Source: Phytophthora colocasiae (lineage: Eukaryota; Oomycota; Peronosporomycetes; Peronosporales; Peronosporaceae). From it: DNA of 64,000 bases. A program made the position numbers and the translations under genes. Below, piece after piece: positions 44,481 to 55,887 of this stretch. Below the pieces are notes generated by a model, which was not told the origin of the DNA, made no database searches, and was given only the letters and a program-made list of their open reading frames with translations. Position 1 is the first letter of the stretch. Every line of letters begins with the position of its first letter. Location of the stretch: assembly GCA_018806915.1 (NCBI GenBank), contig JAGKQI010000105.1, positions 1,178,001-1,242,000 of the forward strand, written 5' to 3'.

Positions 44481-44857
44481 CTAAACCTCAAGAGCTACGA
44501 GACGGGTACGGGCAAAGTCAAGCGGGTACACGAAGAGCGGCGAGCGGGCACCGCGAAGCCAGGTTGCCCTATGAAGAAACGCCAGAACTGGTCCTTGGTT
44601 ACACCGTAATGAAGAGCTTATGAACTTGTCCTTTAAGGCAAAGTTCAGGGCCTGGGTGCCCTGCTCCTTGGACACACGCACGAAGCAGTCCACGATGCCC
44701 TTGTTCGGTTAATCTGCGACGAAGCACTGCAGAAGCAGCTTGACACGCTCGAGGGAGGCCACGACGGTCTTGGAGATACCGCCGGCAGCCAGGTCCATGA
44801 AGAACGAAACGGCGCCGCTCTTCTTCTCCGAAGTGGCGACTGGGTCAGGGCGCTCAT
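44481..44857 (-). pseudogene. Mitochondrial ADP/ATP carrier pseudogene, heavily deleted
   Basis: Minus strand in mixed frames: start MSALTQSP, then in another frame KKSGAVSFFMDLAAGGISKT followed by [42 protein letters not shown] and finally [15 protein letters not shown]. The P-x-D/E-x-x-R/K-x-R/K carrier signatures survive as LERVKLLLQ and [10 protein letters not shown]. Pieces between them are deleted (the first carrier repeat after the signature, and the loop before the second) and stops interrupt. No intron evidence, so a retrocopy or a gene fragment captured by the element. Confidence 0.7.
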
Positions 44858-44954
44858 CTTGAGGTAAGGGGGGAGACTTTAAGAGTCTTCAGCGAAACGG
44901 AGAAAAATCCTAAATGATCGAGGTCGAGCACGCGGATATTCCATGCAATGGCAA

Positions 44955-47900
44955 CTAGTTGTTTTCACTAGCTAGGTTGTCCATGTTGTCAGCCCCCACG
45001 CCTTCTGGAGCTTGCGCCCCATCATTGTCGTAAAATTCTTGATCGTAATTGTCAGGACCCCCGTCAGCTCCTTCTGGGGCATCGTGACTCCTACCAACCA
45101 GGCCGTCCCTATCGGCTCCGAGCTGATCATCGTGACTTGATGAAACTTGAATTTGCTGTGCCTCTGTACTTTGAAAATGGGCTGGACTTCCAACAACTGG
45201 AGTCTCACCCAAGAGAAGCTCCTGAAAGCTCAAATTCCTCCGTCGCGAGCTTACCTCGGGTGGCTCAACCGTGGCAGCAATTGAATCGTTTGGTAACTCC
45301 TCTGTCGAACGGCGAATTCGAATACCCCCTCTCTTCTCCAGTTGCGGAATATTCCTTCCATTCTTCCAGTTCGAATGCCAAATATTAAAGCAAGACACCG
45401 AATTTCCATCAGTCACATGCCGTGCTTTTGAACATAAAAACAGTCTCCGCGATCGGAGGAACACTGCTGACAGTAATGGCGCGTTGTTCCTGCCAATCGA
45501 CGCCTTCCATCTGAAGTTGTACGGCACATGATGGAACAAACTTTGCAGACGCGAAACTTGAATTTCCCACCCGCAGTTTTATCTGTTGACACCAACACTC
45601 GATGACTCGAGCTAGCAATAGCGTAGGCAGTAGCAATCGAAGCCGACCGGTCCCTTGAGTCATCCACTGCAACAACTTCTTCAGTAATGTGTTCAGTTTC
45701 CAAGAAATCTTGGTCTTGGAGACCTAGGAGCTCCTCGTGGAGTTGGATCAGGAAGTTCGAGTGTGAAAGCGGTTTCTCTTCGATGGACTTTGCGTATAGA
45801 CGGTGTACAATGAATGCGTTGATGATCGCAATGTCAAGAAGCCCGTAAAGATTCTTGTAGTACTTTTTGGCGCGCATGACCATTTGAACAGAGTAACTAA
45901 ACCAACCACATACAGTACCTCATGTCAGTAAAAATGAAATAAGCACTGCTCTACATTAAACTCACCGTTGCAGGCGTAATTGGTCGTGATTATCAACGCC
46001 ACCCATGTACTTGTTGTAATTCACAACAAACTCCGGACACGGAATAGTAGCGTACGTACCGTCCCTTTGCTTTCGTTGTACAGACGACCTTTTCGCCGAG
46101 ACTCCAGTGGCCAGAAAAAAACAAATTTTTGAGTCTACCCACCTTGATGCGTACAATACTCCGTTTGTGGTGTTTCTTGCAAGCTTGTAGGACCCTCGAG
46201 GCATATTGCGTGATTGGCTCTTTTTTTTGTCTTGAAATTCTCCACAAAACCAAGCCGACTCGTGGACACTGTTCCGATATTGTAATACCCCATGTCCATC
46301 AGGCGAAAACTAAGCGATACTGATGAGAATTCTCGGTCCGTAACAACGATTCTTTTCTTCGAGCGATCTACTCGACGCTGTTCCCACAGGGCCTTCAAGT
46401 TACGGACGACAGCCATTGGCCCACTTCTCGTGTCAACAAATTGACTATCTTGCTTCTTGCCACAATAGACTTCGAATCTGTGATAAAGACGCACAAAAGA
46501 TCTAAGTAAATGACATCTGCTTGACATACACCTAAACAGTATCATTATGTACCTGGAGCAGTAGTGGGTTTCGCCACAGCAAACTGCGAACAGCTTTGTC
46601 CCGTACTTGTGCGGCTTATTCTTCAGAAAAACACGAATTGTATTCCGCGAACTCCTTGACGGGATAACCATTTCATCGAACGCAACCCAACGCCCTAGCT
46701 CCATCGCACCCTTAAACGTATCTTGGAAGTATCAATTACACTTCTAATTTTCCATGCCCGATCGGATTTTGCTCGTGGGTCCTCGTTGTCTGTGAAGTGG
46801 ATGAACCTACCAACACGTCTCTATTAGTACAGTACCAGGTAAAATGTCAACGTTGTCTCATCATTTATACCGGCAATTCATAATCCAGTTCTGAGCGCAC
46901 GTTCGTACCTGTTAATCTCCTTAAAACGCAGTCGAGGCATGAATGGTGACCATGTCCCGGCGGGAATTGCCCCACGCGCCTGGGTTTTCCAATGATCTTC
47001 CATACGGGCTTTAATAGGGCAAACAGCTCTCGAAATGATCAACGCCAAGAAATGCGTTATTTCCGCTGCGGAAATCTCCTTGAACGAATCCAGGGCTCGT
47101 TCTTTCTCTCGGTACAACTTGCTTCGCAAAGCTTGATCATTCGTCTTGGCATTTATGACCAGCGACGCGGCTTGTAACCGTTGAGCGCGTGTTTGGCGCT
47201 CGTACAAATTGGTTTCATGCGCGATATCTCTCCAGAGGCGTTTCGGCATAAAATAAAAAAATAAATCCGTTGGCTTCATCGTTCGAGCTGCATCAATTGC
47301 TGATTGTTGTAAATGGGGAGGATCGTTCATAACATCACACATGCCATCCGTATTGGTATCGTCCACACCATCGCCGACATTCAGCTCCTCCCAACCGTTT
47401 ATAGACATAGACCGCAGCATTTCATCTGTTATATAATCTTGAGGTCCTGCGACAGCACGAATCTCCTCAGCAGTCTCAACAGAAAATTCATCTTCGTCAT
47501 CTTCCTCGTTGACGATGATATTTTCTGTGGTTTCTTCGTCAGAACCGTCATCACTCTCACTAGCGCAATAATCAGAGGCTAAAAACTCATGATCGTCGTC
47601 AAGGCCTTCATTTGCTACATCGATACGAAATGGACGGGTCCGTGGCGCCTTCAACAGCGATTTCGGTCTACTGTGGCTGACCGTTGGTCTTTTCTTCCGA
47701 AAAAGGTTGCTCGAATTAGTTTCACTCCTCGCTTCTTCGTCTACCTTGGTCTCCTCGTCGTTGGTGTTTTCCTCCCGATAATCAGGAAAATCAAATTCAT
47801 AATTGGGGTTCGAGTTTTCTTGAACTCCCCGTAATTCGTCTGCATTGCTGACAATCCGTTGAGATCTGTCGATTCTGTTTGGAGAGGATCTAATGTCCGT

Positions 47901-48644
47901 GCGTCTTGGTTTATATCAGTTGGGGTGGCCACCGGGACAGTTGTAGAATTGGTTGTACTGTGGTTTTCTGTGACATTGGCAACAGAAACCTGTATACTTG
48001 CCGCTGGATGAGCTTTCTGTTGACGACGTCGGAATGCCGCCAGGACTTCGGGACAGTTCATGTTTGATCCAGCGATCCAACTGGACTCCGTATACCCTTT
48101 CCATTTGACTAGGTAATGAGGTAATCCAAAACGAAATCTCTCTCGAAGGATTGCTTCCACTTCGTAATCTTTCTCCTGAGAAGTACCTGTACATTATCAC
48201 CGATGACCAACAGTTCAGTCAGAGAATAATGCGCTCGAAGACAATATCATTAGCTACCTTTTGACGCTTTCCGTTTCACGGAGCTCTCGGAGCTTGCTGT
48301 CGCTTTCGGGCTCGCAGCTTTCTTCTTGGAAGCACGGGCACGTTTTAGCTGCTCTTCGTTAAATTGTTGCAGAAGCCTGGGGCACGTAAGATTGGATTCC
48401 GGCTCCCATGTAGTGTCATTGTAACCCTTCCATTTTACATGATACTTTGGCTTTCCCGACACGATTTTCATATCGATAATACGTTCCACTTCGTACTCTT
48501 CATCTACGAACAAGCATTCGATTAGAACTGCCAACGACGCAAGAGTTGTGTCTGCGTACCAGATATTTCATCGGGCCGAGTAGCTCTCCGCCGGCTCGTG
48601 CGAGACGACTGGGGATCTTCTCTCTCCTTGCGCTTGCGCGGCAT
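44955..48644 (-). pseudogene. Double-chromodomain piggyBac-type transposase (DDE_Tnp_1_7)
   Basis: Start ATG 48644 (MPRKRKEREDPQSSRTSRRR). Introns at 48504-48559, 48187-48257, 46807-46908, 46478-46552 and 45897-45965. Chromodomain 1: [40 protein letters not shown]. Chromodomain 2: DYEVEAILRERFRFGLPHYL, VKWKGYTESSW. An acidic linker follows, then DDE_Tnp_1_7 segments: LFFYFMPKRLWRDIAHETNL, ITHFLALIISRAVCPIKARM, FIHFTDNEDPRAKSDRAWKI, ELGRWVAFDEMVIPSRSSRN, RIVVTDREFSS, and CPEFVVNYNKYMGGVDNHDQ. The tail is Cys-rich (CKVCSIMC, HYCQQCSSDRGDC, CFNIWHSNWKNG). Frame breaks occur in the linker (~47900), near 46733, near 46205 and near 45425. Chromodomains are expected to steer integration to methylated chromatin. 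Confidence 0.8.
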
Positions 48645-48782
48645 GACCACCTTAGAATCCTGAATTGAATGCAAGTGGTATCCGGACAGTTTTTGCACTT
48701 ACACTTACAATCACGTAATGAGATCCAAAATATCCGGATACGGCGTAACTATACTGGTATACCAGTAATCGACGTCAGCATT

Positions 48783-48892
48783 AGAGGCAAATATACTAGT
48801 TTCACTAAAGAAAACAATCCAATAGTGAAACTAGTATATTTACCTCTATCGACGTGGACTCTTTGAGAGAGGTGAATATACTAGTTTCACTA
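48783..48892. promoter_or_regulatory. Three 25-bp motifs, two as a palindrome, upstream of the chromo-transposase
   Basis: AGAGGCAAATATACTAGTTT plus CACTA at 48783-48807; its reverse complement (24/25) at 48823-48847; a third direct copy (23/25) at 48868-48892. They lie 139-248 bp upstream of the ATG at 48644. Candidate transposase- or repressor-binding sites, or decayed terminal repeats. Confidence 0.5.
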
Positions 48893-49009
48893 TAGGTCGT
48901 GGCCGTCCATAAATGTAAAAGTTTATATGTCGGCTACAATCTGCAACAATAAAACTACTACGTAGCTGCAATCCATGTGCGATACTAGTACGATTCAAGC
49001 GACGAGCTG
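48893..49009. other. No gene seen
   Basis: AT-rich spacer between the motif cluster and the tail of the next minus-strand gene. Confidence 0.4.
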
Positions 49010-50060
49010 TAACTAGTCATAGCGCCTATAGTTCTCCCCGATGCAAATCTCGCCACTGTCCTCGCAATAAAAGGTCTTGGGAGGCAATTCATTGCCACAC
49101 TGACTCCGTCAGGTAATCTTGCGTTGGGAAGTTCTTGCACTTTTCGCATTTGCACAGCCCTTGGAACTCGGCTTTTGATAGCTCGTATGCGATGATATCC
49201 ACAACGTTCATAGCTTCCATCAAGAAACAAATCAAATTGTGTTCTCTCTCCAGCTGACGTCCCTCCCGGCGATGTTCATCAATCTCTTCTGCATCCACGA
49301 AAATGTCTGCCTGCATGCGAATATAATGCTCGACATGAGCGTCGAGTTCCTGTCTTTCTTGGTCGATATAGTCGTTTAGAAACCTCAACCGAGTTTTAAT
49401 CTGCTCTCGAGTTATCTATTTTTTCATTCAGTAGTTAGTAAACCGTCAAATTGTAAGAACATACAGGGAATACCTTCGACAAACTCATTGATGTGTCCAA
49501 CCACTGCAGCATCCAAAGGTAATCATGCTCGTCGAATGCGTACAAGTTCCATACCCCAACATACACATCATACATTTGCTTGACGGGCAATGAAGTAACG
49601 AAGTCGTCGATGTCGCTGGAGTTTTGTGCCTATTTATCAGACAAAGCGTTACCAAAAACAGCGATAACATTAACGTCTCCAATCATGCACGTACACGTCC
49701 TTCGGCAGGTTCCTTGAAGTAAACAGGATACAACGCGTCGAACGAGATCTCGTCGGTGCTACTAAAGAACGAAAGAGCCTATCGTTTCAAACAAGTTAGA
49801 TAAATGCTTTAAAAGCTGAATATGTACAATTTACCTCGGTTCTAAACTCGTCCTTTTCGCGGAAGTTGTACAGGCGCTTGCCATCAGAAGCAAAGGATCT
49901 TGATGGGTCTTCTATCTGTCGACAGCAACAAATGATACCAGGGGTTACCCAATTGCAGATTATGCAAATTGAAGTGAGTGCATACTTCAAACTGCTCTGC
50001 TTTCGGCCGAAAGTCACGCATGGCTCCTCAACAGCAAAACGAAGAATGAAAGGCGTCCCA
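49010..50060 (-). pseudogene. Cys-cluster protein of unknown function, copy 2
   Basis: Minus-strand exons: IEDPSRSFASDGKRLYNFRE (about 49920-49840), ALSFFSSTDEISFDALYPVY and FKEPAEGRVRA (49780-49690), DIDDFVTSLPVKQMYDVYVG to WMLQWLDTSMSLSK (49620-49485), and RFLNDYIDQERQELDAHVEH to CKCEKCKNFPTQDYL (49388-49100). A one-base shift then gives CGNELPPKTFYCEDSGEICI and GENYRRYD, stop near 49018, adding three Cys to the cluster. The exon order matches 21.34-21.94 kb. I do not know the family; a zinc-binding fold is inference. Confidence 0.55.
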
Positions 50061-50189
50061 TGCTAAAGATTTTGGCAGCTGCTCGAAGTGCCACTAACTT
50101 TTTTTTCGAAAGATACTGACCGTGGGCTCACCGTCAGGCACAAGTCAGACGCAGCCTGTGTCAGTACTGTCTGTGCTAACGCCTCTACC

Positions 50190-50300
50190 AACTACAAATG
50201 TCAACGATGGTTTACCATTGACCTGGCCAATACTCAGTACTCAAGAAAGTTTATCATTAACCTGTAAAATACTAAACTCAAGGTAAACACAACAGTTACC
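50190..50300 (-). repeat. Short dispersed repeat, copy 1
   Basis: Reverse strand reads GTGTTTACCTTGAGTTTAGT, later GGTTAATGATAAAC and GGTCAATGGTAAACCATCG. Related copies at 54515-54568 and 55155-55214. Confidence 0.5.
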
Positions 50301-50339
50301 AGTCGCTGACAAGGAAAAGTTACCACTGCTAACGTCGAG

Positions 50340-50680
50340 CAGCATAGCAGGTAATATCAGCGTTGTGACCAGTAGGGCTCAAGCGGCGTAACGGGTAGCG
50401 TTGTACTGAAAAGACACAAGACTGTGAGTGTATTTCCATTCCTCAGAAGTTCCATCGACTTGCTCCTCGTCCAAAACCTCCTGTTCCTCTGCACTCCAAG
50501 AGTACAACTTCCTCCACCAATTCTAACGTCCAAAGCTCTTAAAACCCAAGAAAAACTGAAGGTTCGGCTTGGGGTACAGAATCCTCAAATCCCCATCGAC
50601 GAAAGTCTGGAAGAACTTTTCTTGTGGCGTTTGATCCGGCACCAAGTAGGGCTCCAGCAAGGGTAGCGTAGCAGATCGTC
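50340..50680. repeat. Degenerate GTAGCAG-type minisatellite, outer part
   Basis: Scattered AGCAGCATAGCAGGT, GCGTAACGGGTAGCGT and AGCGTAGCAG units; continues into the arm of inverted repeat 3. Between them a short plus frame (50424-50666) has no recognised family. Confidence 0.5.
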
Positions 50681-51632
50681 GCAGCGTACCAGGTAGAACA
50701 GCCTAGTAGGTAGGGCAGCGTAGCAGGTTATAGCAGCATTGCGACCAGGTTCGAGTAGCGTAGCAGGTTATAGCAGCATTGTGACCAGTAGGGCTCAAGC
50801 AGCGTAACGGGTAGCGTAGCAGCCAGTAGAACGTCGAGTAGCGTAGCAGCCAGCAAAGGTCGAGCAGCGTAGTCAGCAATTTCGTGTAGTGCACGTCGAG
50901 CAGGGCGTCAGGACATTGGGTAATGGGGGACTTGAGGGGGGCTTGGTGAAATTGAAAATGAGGCTCCGCTTTGCGATTCTTACCGCGAGGATCGCGCACA
51001 TGAGGTAGGCTAGAGCTTCAACTTGCTGGCCAATTAGCACTCGTCATTTTTACGCTAGCGCCTCTTATTGGCGGAATCGTCAGAGCGAACCCGCCGGGGA
51101 AAAGCTTGGCTTGGAAAAGCGCGCGGAAACACGTATAGTGGGCCTTGCGACCGCGTAGGAATCATGTTGGCTTCAAGTTCAACCTCTACATATGATTACT
51201 ATAATACTCACACTATACTATTGATATTACTATACGTGGCGAAGAGTGCGTTTGTACTTGCGATAGTATGAACCCTGACAATAAAATGTCAACTGCGAAG
51301 AAACGTCGACTTGAGATTTCAATTATCAGCGATGGTCTGCATTTCACTCACTTTCTGTAGTCCGCCATGGGGACGATGATTAAACGCAGTTGCAGTAGTT
51401 AGTGGTAGCTCACGGGTGGCACGACCGTGCAGAAGCCGCCCGGAAAAATTGACCGTTTTGAAGTTGTTGCTAGAACTTCACAGCCGGCTACGAAAGCGCA
51501 TTCAGGGACGTGGGCACCCACGTTGAAGCTCCCAGTCCGGCTCGGCGTGGCTTTAGTGTCATAGACCTCTATCGATGATACCGCAGCCAAGACTGCTGCC
51601 TCATGTTGTGAGGATGTTTAACTTTATCGATG
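50681..51632. repeat. Inverted repeat 3, left arm
   Basis: Mirrors 53409-54361 (coordinates sum to 105041, one indel). About 950 bp, nearly identical. It contains the minisatellite (AGCGTAGCAGGTTATAGCAG units at 50713-50890), then a region with AATAAAATGTCAACTGCG that resembles an LTR end. Confidence 0.85.
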
Positions 51633-53408
51633 TTCATACACAGTCGCCTTGCACCTATGCTACTACGTTTGTATCAATTCTAACTTCGCGGAAATCCATA
51701 TGCGTTGTCTTCGAAAGTTTGCGTTCGGGCTCAAAACCCAAACACGTAAGCACTTGATTAACCGCTTCGCCGTCAATGTTCCAATCCGATGAGTGTCGAA
51801 ACAAGACATGATAATGGCTTCAAAAGGAAGCCTGCATATTCGGGATACTTGGCGCCACCGCTTGTTTCGCCGAAGTAAATGTCGTTGTGCAGCCTCCACG
51901 TTGCGTGGTCGCAGTGTGTATTTTTCCAGTGTATCAACAAGATCTCGTGATCTTCTCTCCGGCCTCTGGCAATATCGCTGTTGCCACAGAGAATACCGCA
52001 GAGAATAGAGGCGCAATTCAACTACGACATCGACTAAGACAAAGACAATTCGCAATGTGACACAACGACAGCGTTATGACCATGGCAACACCTAGACGTG
52101 ATGAGGTATATTGAGTTACTTCCAAAGAGTCCTACAGACCTAGACTGGTCTAAGGACCGGTACAAGTCCAACCTTGGATGGCCGAGCCGTCTAATTTCCG
52201 ACCGGGGAGATCCAGGACAAACTCTACAACGAAATAGCGACAGCGACTACGACCTACGACTACGACGATACGGACCTTCGTGCATTCGCCGAAGGCTTAA
52301 GATGGCCGGAGGATCTGCTGCGCTGTTACCAAAGCCTCTCGGACGTCTCAGTGTATCAGATGATGACCCGGCGGCCTTCGGCGTCGCTTGCGTACGCTGT
52401 CTGTGTTCGCTGACCTTCAGTGTCAGTACTCGCAATTTGAACGTATGCTCTGTGTCATTATCGTTCGTTTGGGTATCGAAAGCCCTAGCACTGCGAGAGG
52501 TTGGCTCTGGAACCATTTTCGACGTGGTTCCATGAAACCCAACACTGGTATAAATACAGTCCCGGACCTAGTGGAGCTAGGCGGTTTTTTTTTAAGGACG
52601 TAAGCTCGGAGAGCTAGTACTCGGTGGCTGACGCAGGACTTGCGGGTAACATGCTGCTACCAAGCCAGCTTCCACTTCCACTGGTAAGGATACGTCTAGT
52701 GACAAGATGTCGTCCTCGACTCTTAAGATCAAGAGTAGTTCGGTAACCCCAAATACTCAGTTGTGACAGTCTAGTCTTATATTTCTCCAAGAACACAAAG
52801 CCTTACAAAACATTTGACGCAACTACAACCTCCAGCAGGCTCGCAATCTGCCGCGCTGAGTGACCGGCTACATTCTACTCATCATATCCTGAATCTACCA
52901 CTGGTTCGCGAGCCGTTGCTGAAAAAATGAAACGACATTTCCAACACTAGCGCGTTAGATAGATGAATGCGCATCCAAAGTCATATTGGGACATTGGGCA
53001 TCGAAAACCCAACGCTGTTAGCCTAAAACTGCATGCACGTGGCGAACCCTCGTTATCATAGTTGTTTGGGCCAGCGTGCAGTTTAGTCATTGACCCACAG
53101 CACAGCATCAAAACCTTTCACCATCTTTAGCATACACATCCACTTACAAATTTTGTATTCTCGTGAACGTCACGAGAATACACGAACCTTGATTCAACGT
53201 GGAGAACGCGACTAAAACGCAAGGATGATTACGTCCCCGCTAAAAGTTAATCAACTTCTCTCTTCTTCTCTGTGGTAGATTCCGGACTATGATTAATATG
53301 GTATAAGCTGGTTTAAAAGCAGAAGATCTTCAGCGGCATGTTGTCTTTCTGTACCAGCACTACTAATGAAATTCATACGACGCACTCTGCAGACTGGACA
53401 GGGCGTCC
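51633..53408. other. Spacer of inverted repeat 3; weak PIF/Harbinger-like fragment
   Basis: 1.78 kb. The only protein-like stretch is on the plus strand around 52250-52540: DLRAFAEGLRWPEDLLRCYQ and SLSDVSVYQMMTRRPSASLA, then FADLQCQYSQFERMLC after a frame break, which faintly resembles the helical region before the core of PIF/Harbinger transposases. A minus segment near 51930 (HCDHATWRLHNDIYFGETSG) is also protein-like. Neither is secure. Confidence 0.25.
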
Positions 53409-54361
53409 ATCGATAAAGTTAAACATCCTCACAACATGAGGCAGCAGTCTTGGCTGCGGTATCATCGATAGAGGTCTATGACACTAAAGCCACGCCGAGC
53501 CGGACTGGGAGCTTCAACGTGGGTGCCCACGTCCCTGAATGCGCTTTCGTAGCCGGCTGTGAAGTTCTAGCAACAACTTCAAAACGGTCAATTTTTCCGG
53601 GCGGCTTCTGCACGGTCGTGCCACCCGTGAGCTACCACTAACTACTGCAACTGCGTTTAATCATCGTCCCCATGGCGGACTACAGAAAGTGAGTGAAATG
53701 CAGACCATCGCTGATAATTGAAATCTCAAGTCGACGTTTCTTCGCAGTTGACATTTTATTGTCAGGAGTTCATACTATCGCAAGTACAAACGCACTCTTC
53801 GCCACGTATAGTAATATCAATAGTATAGTGTGAGTATTATAGTAATCATATGTAGAGGTTGAACTTGAAGCCAACATGATTCCTACGCGGTCGCAAGGCC
53901 CACTATACGTGTTTCCGCGCGCTTTTCCAAGCCAAGCTTTTCCCCGGCGGGTTCGCTCTGACGATTCCGCCAATAAGAGGCGCTAGCGTAAAAATGACGA
54001 GTGCTAATTGGCCAGCAAGTTGAAGCTCTAGCCAACCTCATGTGCGCGATCCTCGCGGTAAGAATCGCAAAGCGGAGCCTCATTTTCAATTTCACCAAGC
54101 CCCCCTCAAGTCCCCCATTACCCAATGTCCTGACGCCCTGCTCGACGTGCACTACACGAAATTGCTGACTACGCTGCTCGACCTTTGCTGGCTGCTACGC
54201 TACTCGACGTTCTACTGGCTGCTACGCTACCCGTTACGCTGCTTGAGCCCTACTGGTCACAATGCTGCTATAACCTGCTACGCTACTCGAACCTGGTCGC
54301 AATGCTGCTATAACCTGCTACGCTGCCCTACCTACTAGGCTGTTCTACCTGGTACGCTGCT
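53409..54361. repeat. Inverted repeat 3, right arm
   Basis: Mirror of 50681-51632. Beyond 54361 a few more CTGCTACGCTGC units continue the minisatellite to about 54440. Confidence 0.85.
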
Positions 54362-54514
54362 CGACGTTCTGCTACGCAACCCTTACGCTACACCATCACA
54401 ATGCTGCTTTAACCTGCTACGCTGCCCGGCGTTCTGCTGTGTAGTTGCGCTAGGGAAAGTTTTTGTGGCTGCTGACGGCTTCGATTCCCTGTCAGCTGAT
54501 CAGCTCGAGGTGTA

Positions 54515-54568
54515 GTGCTTACCTTGAGTTTAGTACTACAGTAGTAGTATTTGAGAGGTCAATGATAA
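54515..54568 (+). repeat. Short dispersed repeat, copy 2
   Basis: GTGCTTACCTTGAGTTTAGT then ACTAC and GAGGTCAATGATAA. Same orientation as copy 3; together they bracket the coiled-coil fragment. Confidence 0.6.
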
Positions 54569-54574
54569 GTTGTT

Positions 54575-55160
54575 CCCGAGCACAAAGAAGACGAAGCTGC
54601 GGCTGAAGATGTCGGAGATCGCGAGAATTCTCGACCAAGCAAGAACATTCCCGCCCAGAAGCCTGTTACTCCTCGAAAGAGTGCCAACCACCAGGAGGCT
54701 GAAGAAGACAATGAATTGACACCCAGTAAAAAAGAAGGTTGCACGAGAGGATCCTCACGCTCCTGAGCGAGCATCCTTTTCTCGTACCACCCGACGTGAT
54801 ACATCCAAGTCTCTCTATCCTCTACTTCCCAAAACGAGGCAGCACGATGCAACATCGAAGGCTCAAGCTCAGTATCTCCGGTATAAACTCTCACTGAAGA
54901 ATCACTTACTGGAACTACGCCAGCGAGAGACCTCTCAGCGACAGCACTTGGAACGTGCGTACAAGTCTGGGGAGCATGTGGCAAACGTCGACAAGATTCG
55001 GTTTTGTCGGTTCGAGCAAGATGTGCGTTTGCACCGCATTGCTATTGGGCTGGAGGCCAAGAACGAAGAAGAGAAGCAGCTACGACAAGCCATGAGCCAC
55101 CTGCTCGATCTGGAGAAGGAGAAGCTCAGGGAAGAACACCGCGTGACGGCGTCAGTGCTT
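54575..55160 (+). pseudogene. Coiled-coil protein fragment between direct repeats
   Basis: Plus frame EHKEDEAAAEDVGDRENSRP ... EEDNELTPSKK, then after a one-base shift at an A run (about 54729-54734) KVAREDPHAPERASFSRTTR to LRYKLSLKNHLLELRQRETS and AKNEEEKQLRQAMSHLLDLE, ending near EEHRVTAS. Strongly helical and charged; no start or stop of its own, so it appears as a captured exon. Family not recognised; some resemblance in style to transposon-linked SANT proteins. Confidence 0.45.
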
Positions 55161-55214
55161 ATTATATATCTCGAGTTTAGTACTACTGTAGTATTGGATA
55201 GGTCAATGGTAAAA
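55155..55214 (+). repeat. Short dispersed repeat, copy 3
   Basis: GTGCTTATTATATATCTCGA, then GTTTAGTACTACTGTAGTA and GGTCAATGGTAAAAC. Confidence 0.6.
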
Positions 55215-55887
55215 CATCATCGACATGGTGTTGGAAGGTCCAAAGATAAATCGTAGATGTACAGGCAAAACATTTAGATCGGGCAGTCATTCAATGGCGA
55301 GCGTTGAAAGGATCTACTTTCTTTCGGCACGACAACAAAAATATTTGAATCGATGGCGGATCAACATCGTCACTAAACGCGTCCTTTTAAGCAGATTTTA
55401 TGCTGTGGTTACTTTCGCAAGGTAGGTTTTAGAATTTTATGCTACTTTTTGTGCTTCAAACTGTCAACAGCAAGACAACGGTGTCATTCGAGATGGCGAC
55501 GATACCTGCAGGGCCGAGGGCGCATCGTCCAAAGGCACAACATAGTGGCGTCCACGACGGCTGGTCAGACCAAGGTTGAGGCATGCGAAGAAGTCGTCCA
55601 AGCACAAGTCGTCATGCACTAAATCTGGCATATAGACGTACCAAGTTGACGTGGTGTGCTCACGCCTATATCTCTACGCGTTAGAGTATAAAGTCTTGTA
55701 TGCGTGAAGAGTTGACATCGTCATTACTAAACTCAATATAAATACGTCTTTTAATGTCAATGTTGTTCTGCCATCGATGTAAATTAATGTTGTCAACTGT
55801 ATTGCTAACAATAAAACGTAAAAAAAAACCTTGATAGCCAGTACATTGCCGTACTTCCGGAGATTGTTGCACTGCGTGTCTCCAACG
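55215..55887. other. No gene seen
   Basis: AT-rich. Related phrases (CATCGTCA..ACTAAAC and CGTC(C)TTTTAA) occur at 55367-55388 and 55718-55755, suggesting an old duplication. Confidence 0.4.

Noticed and set aside
50424..50666. Short plus frame near inverted repeat 3
   Set aside because: No domain, no conservation in the mirror arm.
50660..50890. CRISPR-like array of short repeats
   Set aside because: Units are degenerate, directly tandem without unique spacers of constant length, and the genome is eukaryotic; it is a minisatellite.
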